A stretch of 64,000 nt of DNA from Panax quinquefolius (GCA_020205615.1 JAINUW010000459.1:62001-126000), one strand, 5' to 3'. Counted from the first letter of the stretch, positions 46,756 to 58,417 are shown. The notes: generated by a model from the letters alone, not told the origin. Program-made: numbers and translations.

Positions 46756-48614
46756 CTAGGTCACTAGATCTCCGTCAAGATGGATCTCAGGCTTATATAA
46801 TGGAGGATCTTCACTGGCAAAACCATATGGGTCATCTGAAGGGCCAGTCCCAGAGCTGGAAGGATCAAAAGTATCTACCTCTGAAGGATCTCTGCCCAAG
46901 TGCCGGATAAAAAAATGTTCCCGGTCCAACTGTCGGGTCAAACTGTCAATCTATGTCAAATGAGTTAGATCTCGAACACAGGCCATCCAATCTGTCATCA
47001 TCACGGATCCAGGAACCATATCCCCCATAAACTGAGTGGCACAAGTTTGGGCTCTGATGGTACGAGGGGACCACCAGCGATGGAACATCTCATGAGTATA
47101 TGGACCCTATGATATCAATGGGATATCAATGACGGGCGACTGCGATATATGTCAATAATGCCTAGCAGGAGACAAGATCGGTACATGAATCTCCCATGTA
47201 GTTTTTCTAATAGCATGCTCTCCCAAATAGAGCTCCCATCCTCCCTTTGTGAAGAGAGGAATCCTACGGGTGGATATCACGTACTCAATACCAGTCGGGT
47301 ACCCATCCTCAAACCCAATGGTCAAATGTTCCCCAGAATAGGGAATCCAAGTGATAGCATCAGCTGTTAACAACTCCAACTATAGATAAAAATGGGTGAA
47401 ACCCTCAGCTACAGGAACCTCCACCAGTATCTAAACCTAACACACTCACAGGACGTAATCATGGGAGCCTCTCATAGGCCCAGAACTGCCAACACAAAGG
47501 CAATCATCTTCTTTCAGTCAACACTCTTAACATGTACATGGGAAATCAAAAGAGAAATACTCTCCAGCAGAAATAGGTAAAATCCTAGCCAAGCCTTCGT
47601 CAGGCCCTGCGAACGCATGCACATGCCCCTTAGGAAATAAGCAAAGGTATAGGAACCCCAATCATAATCTCCAATACGGTCCACATCTCGTGTGGCACTC
47701 ACCAAAGCAAATGACACTGTAGAAGAGTTATCTGCTATGAAGTAGCCCCTACTAATTATCAGAAACAATCACCGAAGAATGCGATCCTTGACTCTCACAT
47801 CATCGGGTATGGGTCACTCAACAGCCCACTCATAGAATCTACGCTCAAAGGACCTGTACGAACTGTCCTGCCCTTGAGCTCCTCAACCGGAACTCCTAGC
47901 AAGGATCTTACAGCAGTCGAGGTAATATCCGTCGTACAAGGCACTGGCGCCCCTCCAAACTCCATACCAGTGATAAACCGCCAATCCATTGACATCATCA
48001 TCACCTCACAATCTAACAAATTGAGAGACTGAGTCTGGTGAAACCAGCGCTCAAACAATTCCCTGAGATAACCCCAGGGACAACAACGGGGGAGGTTGGA
48101 AAGAACACCTCAAAGCCCTAGCCATGCACAATCTCTCGATAATTGGGATGCAAAGCCTGATATGTAGAGTGAATGCTGAACCAGTTCCCTCGAGGTTGCA
48201 TAAAGCTGGGAACCTACATCACAAAAGCAGATCAACATCAGAATCCTTGCTCCTCATCAATAGGAAATAGAATGATCAAATCTAGCTTTTTACCTCCTTT
48301 GTATTCAAGTAAATTGAGGGGTGTCGACTTAAATCACGCAGAAGCTCTGGGATCGTCACCTGAATGCCTAAAAAATCCCTATGAGGAACATGAGCAGCAG
48401 GAGAAGGGTTCGCAACCAGTACATCCTCCTCCTCGTCCTCAAAATCTGGTACCTCAGCCCAGATAGGATGTATCACTGCCTTCGCCAGATGACAAGGTTG
48501 TCTAACTGAACGGGGTTGAGGCACATCATAAGCTTTCCTTCGCACCCCTGAAGTGGTCCTGCGGGAACTACTCGGCTGATCTGAATCCATATATATCTGG
48601 ACACAAGTCTCCAA
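46756..48614 (-). pseudogene. Element D antisense ORF: plant-mobile-domain-like protein
   Basis: A second minus-strand coding remnant upstream of the Gag-like one. In order: a low-complexity, Ser/Arg- and Glu-rich N-terminus (48614-48282, SDQPSSSRRTTSG, DFEDEEEDVL); a segment with LHPNYREIV; then MSMDWRFITGMEFGGAPVP and RSLLGVPVEEL (48058-47795); then ISRGYFIADNSSTVSFAL, RIGDYDWGSYTFAYFLRGM and WLGFYLFLLES (47768-47514); then a part with WIPYSGEHL (47379-47152); and an acidic tail (46941-46756). The ITG-FGG block and the GDYDWGS...LRGM block resemble plant mobile domain (PMD, MAIN-like) proteins, which are known to be carried by some gypsy elements. Four or more breaks disable it. Assignment is by motif only. 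Confidence 0.55.
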
Positions 48615-50300
48615 ATCACCTCAAAAAGGGTGTGGTAAATTCTAACCTATAACTTTTTCAAATGTATTTTATGACTCTATGCATGCATGCATTACTTTAA
48701 CATACGCCTACAGTAGAGTTAAAAATGCATGTTTATCGAATGCCTACATTTTGAATTTTTTTTGCCATAGTCTCCTTTGTAAACAGGACTATCCACATGC
48801 ACACAGGCATGACTAGGTGGCCATTCAGTAGCTCACCTACCCACAGTCATAAACATCCTATATGCATTACACTACCAAAGTTATAATCCGTAAGGGTAGC
48901 CTAATTACCAGGATTACTTTGCTTTACCACCTTTGCTCATTTATCCTCAAATAGGATAAGAAATAACATTAAAAAGGTGTCAATTTGACTATTTTAAAAG
49001 TCAATTTTTTTGAAATCATTATGTTCAACATGGTTAAATACTAACATTTAGTATGTTAAATATTTTTTATCAAGTCATATGAGCATGCATATTCATTACT
49101 ATGTGTTTAAAAGCATTTCATGTGATAACTCATTTTCCAACCGATAAAAACTGGAAAAGAAGACATATATACGTTACTAGGACAGTGTAAAACACTTGTA
49201 CGGTGGTAGAATTTGTAGAAAGATGCCCGAACTCAGCAGATCTGAAGAAGAGCTCTCAAATTCTCTATGTGGCATAACTTAAAAATGAATTATGAAAGCA
49301 ACATGCCACTTAAGGCCACCCATGTTTGGCCGCATGTGTACCTGTGGCTGCCACAAGTGTACCTACTGCTCCTTTGGGTGGGGCCCACCCCTCTAGCTCA
49401 ATTTAATTTGAGTTTCAAAGGAGGTCTCACAAGCTTAAAAATTCAAATTAGGAAAAAGATGCTACGCGATTGAGCGAAAAAACCTGAAATCCTGGTTTTC
49501 AGAGACCAAACTGCGGGTCTATATATCACTCATTGGTATTCTCCAAGACATAGGGTTTACTATACCGATGATCACAGATGTTACAAACTACACTCGATAA
49601 TACCTCGCGAAGGTCCGAAGCCATCAGTTCGGTGTTATAACTCCAAAACATTTCCCCTAGTTGAAACTTCGTACAAGTTCATTCGTTGATGTACACATCA
49701 ACGAAGGTCAAGCAACCTTGATGACATTCAGCCATTGGCAAGTAAATCCAACGAAGCATCCGATGATCTCATCTATTGATGCACACGTCAACGACGGTCA
49801 AGCAGCCTTGACATTATCCTCCGCAGAGAGCTCATCCGTTGATGTACATTTCAGCAAGGGTCGGGCAGCCCTGACAATGCAAACTGTTGGCAGTAACTCC
49901 GACAGAGCAGTGGAAAGAATTGGCGATACAAACTAGGGAAGACCATCCTCATCGGGGAGGAACGATGATGGAATATGTTATACAAGTTCTCCTTATACAA
50001 AACACATCCACACAAGTCTCTCGTACATGAAAGGTACATCGTTAGTGGGAAATCTGCACTAAGGATTAAGGACTTTGGTGATAATCCCAACGTCAACATC
50101 CTAGAAGCTTTGGATCACACATCTAAGCAGTTCATCAAAGTCATCAGTGATAACTCTAATCCCCATCAGAAGCCGTGGGAACAGTCATCACATCCCGTTG
50201 GAAAACAGTCCAACAAACCACATATATCATAATTATCTTTTCACATTTCAAGTGTCTAGTATTCTTTATCATATCCATGCCATTTCATTACATCAATATG
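48615..50300. other. Element D region before the 3' LTR, no clear gene
   Basis: 48615-49500 has no gene I can support; one 6-bp hairpin TGTGGC/GCCACA lies at 49343-49355. A plus-strand frame at 49661-49936 (91 residues) contains three similar peptide units, SSFVDVHINEGQATL, SSIDAHVNDGQAALTL and SSSVDVHFSKGRAALT, so the DNA holds a threefold diverged repeat of unequal spacing. Whether it was ever translated is unclear. Confidence 0.5.
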
Positions 50301-50315
50301 ATAAAGAGGGGCATT
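50301..50315 (+). other. Polypurine tract of element D
   Basis: ATAAAGAGGGGCATT before the LTR start TGTAGACACTC, the usual Tat/Ogre junction. Confidence 0.85.
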
Positions 50316-50376
50316 TGTAGACACTCAAAATTTTGCATTCCTGTTACTAATATTGTAGGAGGGTAAAATCGTTTTT

Positions 50377-50900
50377 CAAAGATAACCTTGGAGGATAAAG
50401 TAGTTTCAATTCCGGAGACAACCTTGGAATTATCAGTCTTACCATCTCAGAGACAACCCCGAAATACCTAGTTCCAGTCCTAGAGAAAACCCCAGGAGTT
50501 TCAGTTTTAACCTAGGAGACAACCCCGAGGAATGCATTTCCAGTTTTGGAGATAACCCGGAATCCTTAGTTTTTCATCTCGGAGATAACATCGAGATACT
50601 CAATCCCGGAGACAACCCCAAGAGTTCCACTTTCAACCTTGGAGACAACCCCAAGGAGTGCAATTACAGTTCCGGAGATAACCCTAAAAATGCTTATTTT
50701 AACCCTTTGCAGTCAACTTTAACCTCGGAGATAACCCCGAGGCAATCTGTTCCAACCCCAAAGACAATCCCGAGAGGTCAGGCACACCTCAAAGACAACT
50801 TTGAGGACCTTCAGAACTTACAGTAGCCCAATCTCAGAGATAACCCTGAGCAACGACTGCTACATCAGCCCAAATAGAAGATAACCCTGGTGAGGGGCAA
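50377..50900 (+). repeat. Array of small hairpins with conserved AGAYAACC loop
   Basis: About 15 units at 30-45-bp spacing share AGAYAACC. At least seven have perfect but different arms: AATTCC/GGAATT (50408-50431), TCCT/AGGA (50478-50497), ATCTCG/CGAGAT (50576-50597), CCTTGG/CCAAGG (50637-50656), CCTCGG/CCGAGG (50723-50742), CCTCAAA/TTTGAGG (50787-50806), CTCAG/CTGAG (50833-50850). Confidence 0.85.
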
Positions 50901-51261
50901 AATCATCATTTTGCTACCTCGATCCCATATTATGCTATCTCAGCTATCCTTCAACATACATTACATACAAAAGTGTCCTACAAGAACTAGAGCTCCAATC
51001 CTGAGTTACTACTATACAAGACAGCACACCGGATAGAATTTGAAGACCTAAAGACCCGTGCATGGTCCCATCTTTTTGACTTTGTACAACCTCTAATCCC
51101 ATGTCATTTGTGTAGCTCTCGACAACAACACTTTGAAAAAAGTCTTTTATACCTCAATCGGATGCCCGGATTGAAGTTCTTAAAGTTTGAGTGGACATCG
51201 CATTGCATACATGCACGTACTTCGAGATTGTTGGACCCGCGGAGCCCGGGACACCCCAGGA

Positions 51262-51300
51262 AGCCGCAGGTGTACCTGCGGCTCCCCCCCTCTATACATA
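51262..51300 (+). promoter_or_regulatory. Perfect GC palindrome before a TATA-like box (element D LTR)
   Basis: AGCCGCAGG (51262-51270), loop TGTA, CCTGCGGCT (51275-51283), then CTATACATAAAG at 51292. Position in the LTR fits the U3/R boundary. Promoter use is inferred. Confidence 0.5.
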
Positions 51301-51559
51301 AAGGGCTTGGGATGGCCATTTTGCATAGAGAAATGGCAAGGAAGCCCTGTCCATTTTGCTTTGTACACACTATAAACTGAGTGTTTTCTCATTTTAAACG
51401 CTTGTGAGCTTATACTTTGCTATATTTAACTGGTGGAAACCGAGTGTTCATTCAATTAAAGCCATTTGAAGCCTTTTTGGCAACCCACTTTAAGACTTCT
51501 TACATTTCTTAAAGCCTTTCTCCACTTTTTGCACACACAGTTATTCAAGTTGAGAGTCG

Positions 51560-51619
51560 CGTTGTGTGCGTATGCCTGGACTTTGGTCCGTGGCTTTTTA
51601 TTTCTTTTATATATATATA

Positions 51620-51664
<45 letters not shown>

Positions 51665-52213
51665 ACTAACATTATCGAGTTATGCCTTAATTGAGCCTGG
51701 ACTCACGTCCGGAGCGTCTATTACTTTTATATATATATTTATATATAAACTGTTATCGAACTCTGTTCGGTGAGCCTTGATTTACATCCGGAGCATTTAT
51801 TGCTTATATATATATCGTTTACTACTTATATATATATAAATACTTATATATATATATATATATATATATATGGGGAGCAGATCCTATCCGGACTCCCGCA
51901 TTTTGTTAAAATGCGGACCTTTTTTTTTTTTGCATTTTTTTTTAAAAACAACTAGAAAAAAAAAGTTTAATATTTTATGGAACTGGAATTTTTTTATAAT
52001 ACAGTGTTTTGGATACGTATAACAAAATAGGTTTGTACAGTCTGTGTAGACTGTACATATATTTTTTTGGTATAGGTATCCAAATCACTCCCAAAATATT
52101 GTATTATGGAAAAATTTCAGTTACATAAAATATTAAATTTTTTTTTTAGTTTTTTTTTTAAAAAAAAATTAATCTTTTTTACTAAAATCCAGGATCCCTG
52201 ATAGGATCCTGGT

Positions 52214-52258
<45 letters not shown>

Positions 52259-52412
52259 TTACATTTCTGGCAGGCCTGAAGTTTACTTTGTAGCCTTTTA
52301 CTGCTTTCTTTACATTTACTCTCGCCTGGAGTTTACTTCATGGCGGTTGATCGTCTTTACTGCTTTATTTACATTTTCAATCCCCCATGGAGATGCTTAC
52401 GTAGCGAGTTGA

Positions 52413-52485
<73 letters not shown>

Positions 52486-52570
52486 GCCTTTATATATTTA
52501 CATTTCTAATCCCCCATGAAGTTTACTTCGTGGTGGTCGATCGTTTGTATATATATATATTTATAGCTTT
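51560..52570 (+). repeat. Repeats with (TA)n tails in element D LTR
   Basis: Units of the type GCCTGGACT...GTCCGGAGC...TTTTATATATA (three at 51570-51835) and CCTGAAGTTTACTTTGTAG...TTTACATTT (four at 52270-52550). Pure TA tracts at 51624-51660, 51843-51871, 52233-52258 and 52412-52480, and a (CT)n tract at 52214-52233. Apparent ORFs that translate TA runs as Tyr-Ile are not genes. Confidence 0.85.
51872..52219. mobile_element. Fold-back (MITE-like) element in a (TA)n tract
   Basis: A 348-bp imperfect palindrome. The ends GGAGCAGATCCTATCC and (complement) CCAGGATCCTATC match; inner arms AGTTTAATATTTTATGGAAC and its counterpart at about 52120-52145 match; the centre GTACAGTC tgtgta GACTGTAC is at 52035-52056. 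(TA)n flanks both sides, as in rice Micron MITEs. It has no coding capacity. Confidence 0.75.
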
Positions 52571-52746
52571 TATATATAAAACTGCTTACAGATTTCATAT
52601 ATATTGCTACTTCATGTGAGCCTAGGAATCATGTGATCACAGATTCAGTCTCCTGAATCTAAATTCGGTTCCCGTGATGGACATTTTGAGTTGTAACCAG
52701 CTTGTAAATTATTCACGGTGTTTGAATTTCCTTAGATGACTCTCAT

Positions 52747-55700
52747 TGTAACGCCCCCAAAATAGGTCCATTCCATCCAACCTATTCTGAGTCGCCAAAT
52801 ATATGGTACGAAAAACAACTACAACTTTATTACAACAATTGTCGTGCAAAATACAACAACACATATCTTTGTGAGTTTGGATACAAATATATACCAATCA
52901 GAAGTACGTCACAATGACACCTTACATAAAGGTATAGTCAAAAACTGTTTTAGAAATTAGAATCTTTGGGAAGTGCTCAAGAAACCTTTCGTACATGGGA
53001 GGCCATGCTTTTAGGTTATGGTAGATATCATATGGCCACGTAATTATCCTTGGTTGACCTAATAGACCCCCAAAGAAAAACGAGAAGATTACTATCATAT
53101 TCTTCCCAATGGTGAGTCTTCTCTTGACATATCATTATCTCCTTTGTCTCTAATTGGGTATTATACTCCAAACAAACACCAAGATTATATAGGTAGTGCT
53201 TGTAAATATACTCAGCAAGTGGATGAGCACAACCATGTCTTATGATAACACGAGTTTGTATGTCATTAGACATCTTGTATGATAGTGACAAAACACCCTT
53301 CCAAAGTTGGGTTCGCCTCACCCTATTTAATTCACCAAAAATAACTATTAAATGATGTATAAAATACAACACACTAAAGTCCTCAATAAAATTATTTCTA
53401 TACTCTTTTAGGAGAACCTCAACAACTATAGAATCACCGATTCTATTCCTTGTTATCCCCGCCAACCCAAATTTACACTTTTATTACACGAAAGGAATTG
53501 TGAAACAAAAGGGTGAGCACAACTATCTCAGTAAAGAATATTATAACTAAAGATACATAAATTATCAATAGTCTTCATCAATAATAAATCAGAGATTTAG
53601 AACATATGGTAGATGATAAAACTTTTCAACCATAGTTGCAGCGGAACGAGCAATCCATTAAAAGTGTCAAATAGACTATAAAGTCTATTATCTTCTCCAC
53701 GTTAAAAGTCCACCAACAATGTTTTATCCCTGTAACATCAATCAACAGTTCCTTTCCACAATCATATGAATAACTCATAATCATAATTGTGATTCTAAAT
53801 TCTTCTTCTCATCTAGGACGAAGATAATTTTCATCACCTGTCTTTACCTGAAACATCAAGTATCATGGTTATACCAAATCACAGTTCCTGTTCATAATCA
53901 TACTAATAAATTCATCTTTGCACCACGAGCCAAAGATATTCATCAACAGATTCATCTTTACACTACAAAGCTAAAGATATTCAACAAAGTCATCTTTGCA
54001 TTACGAGCCAAAGATATTCATCAATAATTCATCTTTGTACTCTGAGCAAAGATATTCAACAACAAAGTCATCTTTGCATTACGAGCAAAAGATATTCATC
54101 AATAATTCGTCTTTGCACTACTGTGCTAAGATATTCATCAACAAGTCATCTTTGCACTGAGCCAAAGATATTCATATATCAAAGAAATACATAATCATTT
54201 CAGAAGTTATATAACAATAATTATAACCATGTTGATCAATTCACCTTTTCACTTAAGCTAAAAATATTCAATTGTAAATTCAATGGTCATGATCATACCA
54301 AATCAACAATTCAACTTTTGCACCATCGCCAAAAAGAGAACCTATAGTCACGATCATACCAATAATCTACCCATCTTTACACTCAAGTCAAAGAGAAATA
54401 TTATCATTAGGGTTATAAGAATGTTATATAAAAACAATATAATCAAAACATGGTTTTAATTTCAAGAGTAAGATTCATAAATCAACGATAATTTGGTCAG
54501 AGAAGAAACCAATTTGTCGTGAATAGTACCCGTATTAAATACATAGTACCATATACGTGCGTAAGTAACCTCGATTACGAAAAGATAAAGTTTTATAATA
54601 AAATTCATATCCATATTTATAACACCTTAATCCAAATGTTATAAATCACTTAGAAATCTCATAATCTAATATTATTAATATTACAATAATATTTTAATCA
54701 TTTCTAAAACTTATAAACAATTTAATTAAATTATTTACACTTTACTAATTAATGCATTTAATCATCATAAAATGCCAAACTCATAAGATTTCATCACCAA
54801 TAACCAAAACCCTCATCAAAAATCTGCGCATATACCTCATATATATGATTCTCAAGCCATAAAATCATATTTTCCAATTTTCTTACTTCACATAACATAT
54901 TTAATTCATTTACTCATAACTAGAATATTTTCATGAAAAATACCAAATCAGTTCCAAAAATATTTCTTTTTCTGGGATTTAGCATAACATAGTCCCATAT
55001 TGACCATATATTTTTCTCAAAATTTTAAAAATTCATTTACTATTTTTCATATGGCCAAAACCACCAAATATTTAAACATTTATCATAAATTATACTTTTA
55101 TCCAAAATTCTGAAATTTACACGGTATACTGATATTATATAGATGTACTCCCAATAAAAATTTCATCAATTTTGGAGTTAATCACAAGGAGTTATAAATA
55201 GTTACTTTTAAAATAGTCTTTTCTTATAAAATCCATAACTCCTAATCTATACATCCACAAATCGCCATTTTTGGACAAACTCTACAAAACTCATCAAAAT
55301 ATCATTTCAAATTTTCGAGAATTTTGAAGATTCAGAAAAATTTTGAAACTAAAAACATAATAACCCTTAAAATCTCTTACTATCCCTTACCTCAAAAAAA
55401 GCGGTACTTTTAATTAGAATAAATTTGAACGAACTTGCACCGTAGTATAGCAACACTCAAATTATACTCAAAATACTCACAAGAATATGCTCGATAATAT
55501 AGAGAGAAAACTTGAGTTTTAGTGTGATTTTCAATTCTAACCTAAGCAGCACCTATTTATAGGAAATGCTTAGAACACCAAAGCGAAAATTTATTAAATA
55601 TTATTATATTTTTTCAAAACTTCACGCATGTTTTACCATCTGAACTCAGCCCCTATCACATGTTAAATGAGGAAAACAAAATGAAAACACGTTTTTGTAA

Positions 55701-56924
55701 ATAAAAATAATTAAAACTTTCAAAAATCAATTATTTGAACTTGAACTTCAATAATTCATAATAAATAGCCTTTTATCAGAAAATTTGAATCTCATGAGTA
55801 TTTATAGGAAATTCAATTCTCTACAACTTTGCGTAAGAAAGATTTTCCAAATTCCAAACAAAATTGACCGTAATCCACAAACGGGTGATTTTCTGTTTAT
55901 AATCAAATTTGATCAATAATTGTGTCCTACACACACAAAATATGTGTTAAACATTTATTACCACAAAAATACTCTTCCTCCTCATATACTCATATATCCC
56001 ACATTCTTTATAAAAAATATCACTTAGTTAATATATTATTAAAATAATATATTTAAATAAATTATTTTATCAGAAAAAGACAAAATATTAATTTTCAACA
56101 ATTGTCACATTAAAAATTTTCTCCATCTATGTCCACATAAAATAAATATTTTCCTCATCATAAAAATCAATAATTAATTATTCACAAATAATATTACATA
56201 ATCACAATATTGACAACCAGGCAGTTCCCAGGAAAGAGGGGCTTTCAATAAGGATCTCTCTCTTCAGGCGCGCGCAATTAGGTGACCAAACCTCTCCTTA
56301 GACAGAACTTTCTAGACATTGCCAATAATGTTATCCAATAATATTATTCGGATAATATGAATTATTGCTCCGATAATGGAAAATATTTGTGTAATGACAA
56401 TTCTTGAAACAACAAGTAATATAAAATATCAACGCAAAGAATTATTGAATCAATAAAATATAATATTGAGCGGTAATTCATCGTAACAATTAATGAGTAG
56501 TGCTTTCTTACATAAGAATCAATAATTCAAAAATATTTGTGCAATACCGTGTTCTCTGCAACAACGCCAGCGTATTACTTTACTTTACCCACCGGGTATT
56601 TCCAATGATGTTACTCAGTAATAATTACTGTTATTATTTATAAAATTCCTTTTGTCATTTTCTTTATCCGCATGCTTATTTACATTATGGGGCCCTAAAT
56701 GGTCTGCTACTGATCATTTAATAATATTCCCAACAGAAAAGAATATTCCACGACCAAACGAATATTCTCCAAACAATAATGAGTATTTTATAACCACTTG
56801 CTTATTTTGAAAAAATTATATATATCACCCTTAACTTTAACTTTTATCAATTTAACCATTTACTTGAATAGTAATTATAACAAAAATTGAATACTTTTAT
56901 TTCATAAAATTCGAGGGCCTTACA
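52747..56924 (-). repeat. Element F 3' LTR
   Basis: 4178 bp. From its outer (left) end: ORF-bearing insert 52910-53480, 39-bp repeats 53908-54175, long AT-rich stretch without genes, pol-like donor site GT at 55390-55389, TATA box 55554-55561, U3 to 56924. The first 190 bp differ from the other LTR at roughly 4-5 % of sites by eye. Confidence 0.92.
53028..53480 (-). pseudogene. Frameshifted twin of the F LTR ORF
   Basis: Minus-strand counterpart of 57433-57975. It is collinear from FIEDFSVLYFIHHLIVIFG to NLLVFLWG, then an extra C in the run near 53070 shifts the frame, and the N-terminus (near 53440-53480) also differs by indels. Replacements such as Asp to Ala and Val to Lys relative to the intact copy suggest no constraint on the protein after insertion. 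Confidence 0.75.
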
Positions 56925-57255
56925 ATCTCCCTCCTTATGAAATTTTGTCCCCAGAAATTTACGTGCACTGGTATTTCAAAGAGTTGAGAATATCTTGCTT
57001 TCATTTTGATTCTATCTCCCCCATCATCATGATTTCTCCATTGCTCATCTCCCGTATTTTGGATATCATTCTAGAATACGACTTCAAAACAAGGGTTAAT
57101 TTAACAAATTAACATATCACATAATATCCCGATATTATGGTGACCAACAAATAAGCTTAGGTAGGACACACTAGCGACGGATTAACTCATCTCTCCCTCC
57201 TAGTTCTAATCCCGATCTCATGGGAGAGATCATATCCCTAAGCTCTGAAACCAAA
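56925..57255 (-). other. Entire interior of element F (331 bp)
   Basis: On the minus strand: primer binding site TGGTTTCAGAGC (57253-57242; one change from the tRNA-Met(i) complement), leader, acceptor-like CCTTGTTTTGAAG ending 57082, then directly the pol terminus (QWRNHDDGG, MKARYSQLFEIP, NFWGQNFI), polypurine tract AAGGAGGGAGAT (56925-56939). Gag, protease, RT, RNase H and integrase are all absent. Confidence 0.85.
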
Positions 57256-57432
57256 TGTAACGCCCCCAAAATAGGTCCATTCCATCCAACCTATTACGAG
57301 TTGCCAAATATATGGTAATGAAAAACAACTACAACTTTATTACAACAATTGTCGTGCAAAATACAACAACACATATCTTTGTGAGTTTGGATACAAATAT
57401 ATACCAAGCATGTAGTACGTCACAATGACACC

Positions 57433-57975
57433 TTACATAAAGGTATAGTCAAAAACTATTTTAGAAATTAGAATCTTTGGGAAGTGCTCAAGGAAACCTT
57501 CGTACATGGGAGGCCATGCTTTTAGGTTATGGTAGATATCATATGGCCACAGAATTATCCTTGGTTGACCCAATAGACCCCAAAGAAAAACGAGAAGATT
57601 ACTATCATATTCTTCCCAATGGTGAGTCTTCTCTTGACATATCATTATCTCCACTGTCTCTAATTGGGTATTATACTCTAAACAAACACCAAGATTATAT
57701 AGGTAGTGGTTGTAAATATACTCAGCAAGTGGATGATCACAACCATGTCTTATGATAACACGAGTTTGTATGTCATTAGACATCTTGTATGATAGTGACA
57801 AAACACCCTTCCAAAGTTGGGTTCGCCTCACCCTATTTAATTCACCAAAAATAACTATTAAATGATGTATAAAATACAACACACTAAAGTCCTCAATAAA
57901 ATTATTTCCATACTCTTTAGGGAGAACCTCAACAACTATAGACCACCGTTCTATTCCCTTGTTATCCTCGCTCAA
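57433..57975 (-). CDS. Unrecognised 180-residue ORF inside element F LTR
   Basis: An intact minus-strand frame of 180 residues (MSEDNKGIERW ... VFDYTFM) in the downstream part of the F 5' LTR. I do not recognise the protein. It looks protein-like, not repeat-like: mixed hydrophobic blocks (FSVLYFIHHLIVIFG), charged turns (ELNRVRRTQLW), and Trp/Tyr-rich parts (THHWEEYDSNLLVFLWG, IILWPYDIYHNLKAWPP). The LTRs of B, C and E have only about 100 bp of different sequence at this position, flanked by the same motifs, so the segment of about 570 bp looks inserted or captured. The twin in the other LTR is frameshifted. It could be a captured host exon or a chance frame; it has no visible ribosome-context support. 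Confidence 0.4.
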   Translation of the reverse strand: MSEDNKGIERWSIVVEVLPKEYGNNFIEDFSVLYFIHHLIVIFGELNRVRRTQLWKGVLSLSYKMSNDIQTRVIIRHGCDHPLAEYIYNHYLYNLGVCLEYNTQLETVEIMICQEKTHHWEEYDSNLLVFLWGLLGQPRIILWPYDIYHNLKAWPPMYEGFLEHFPKILISKIVFDYTFM

Positions 57976-58417
57976 CCCAGCTACACTTTTATTACCTGAA
58001 AGGAATTGTGAAACAAAAGGGTGAGCACAACTAGCTCAGTAAAGAATATTATAACTAAAGATACATAAATTATCAATAGTCTTCATCAATAATAAATCAG
58101 AGATTTAGAACATATGGTAGATGATAAAACTTTTCAACCATAGTTGCAGCGGAACGAGCAATCCATTAAAAGAGTCAAATAGACTATAAAGTCTATTGTC
58201 TTCTCCACGTTAAAAGTCCACCAACAATGTTTTATCCCTGTAACATCAATCAATAGTTCCTTTCCATAATCATATGAATAACTTATAATCATAATTGTGA
58301 TTCTAAATTCTTCTTCTCATCCAGGACGAAGATAATTTTCATCACTTGTCTTTACCTGAAACATCAAATATCATGGTTATACCAAATCACAGTTCCTGTT
58401 CATAATCATACTAATAA

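Noticed and set aside
46578..46910. 110-residue plus frame with a KGLSKDxAR repeat
   Set aside because: It arises from a short duplicated block (ATCAAAAGATA) and lies opposite to the antisense ORF region; no domain.
51466..51955. Three overlapping frames with Tyr-Ile runs
   Set aside because: They translate (TA)n microsatellites.
53908..54175. CRISPR-like look of the 39-bp repeats
   Set aside because: Units are direct tandem copies without unique spacers, in a plant retrotransposon LTR.
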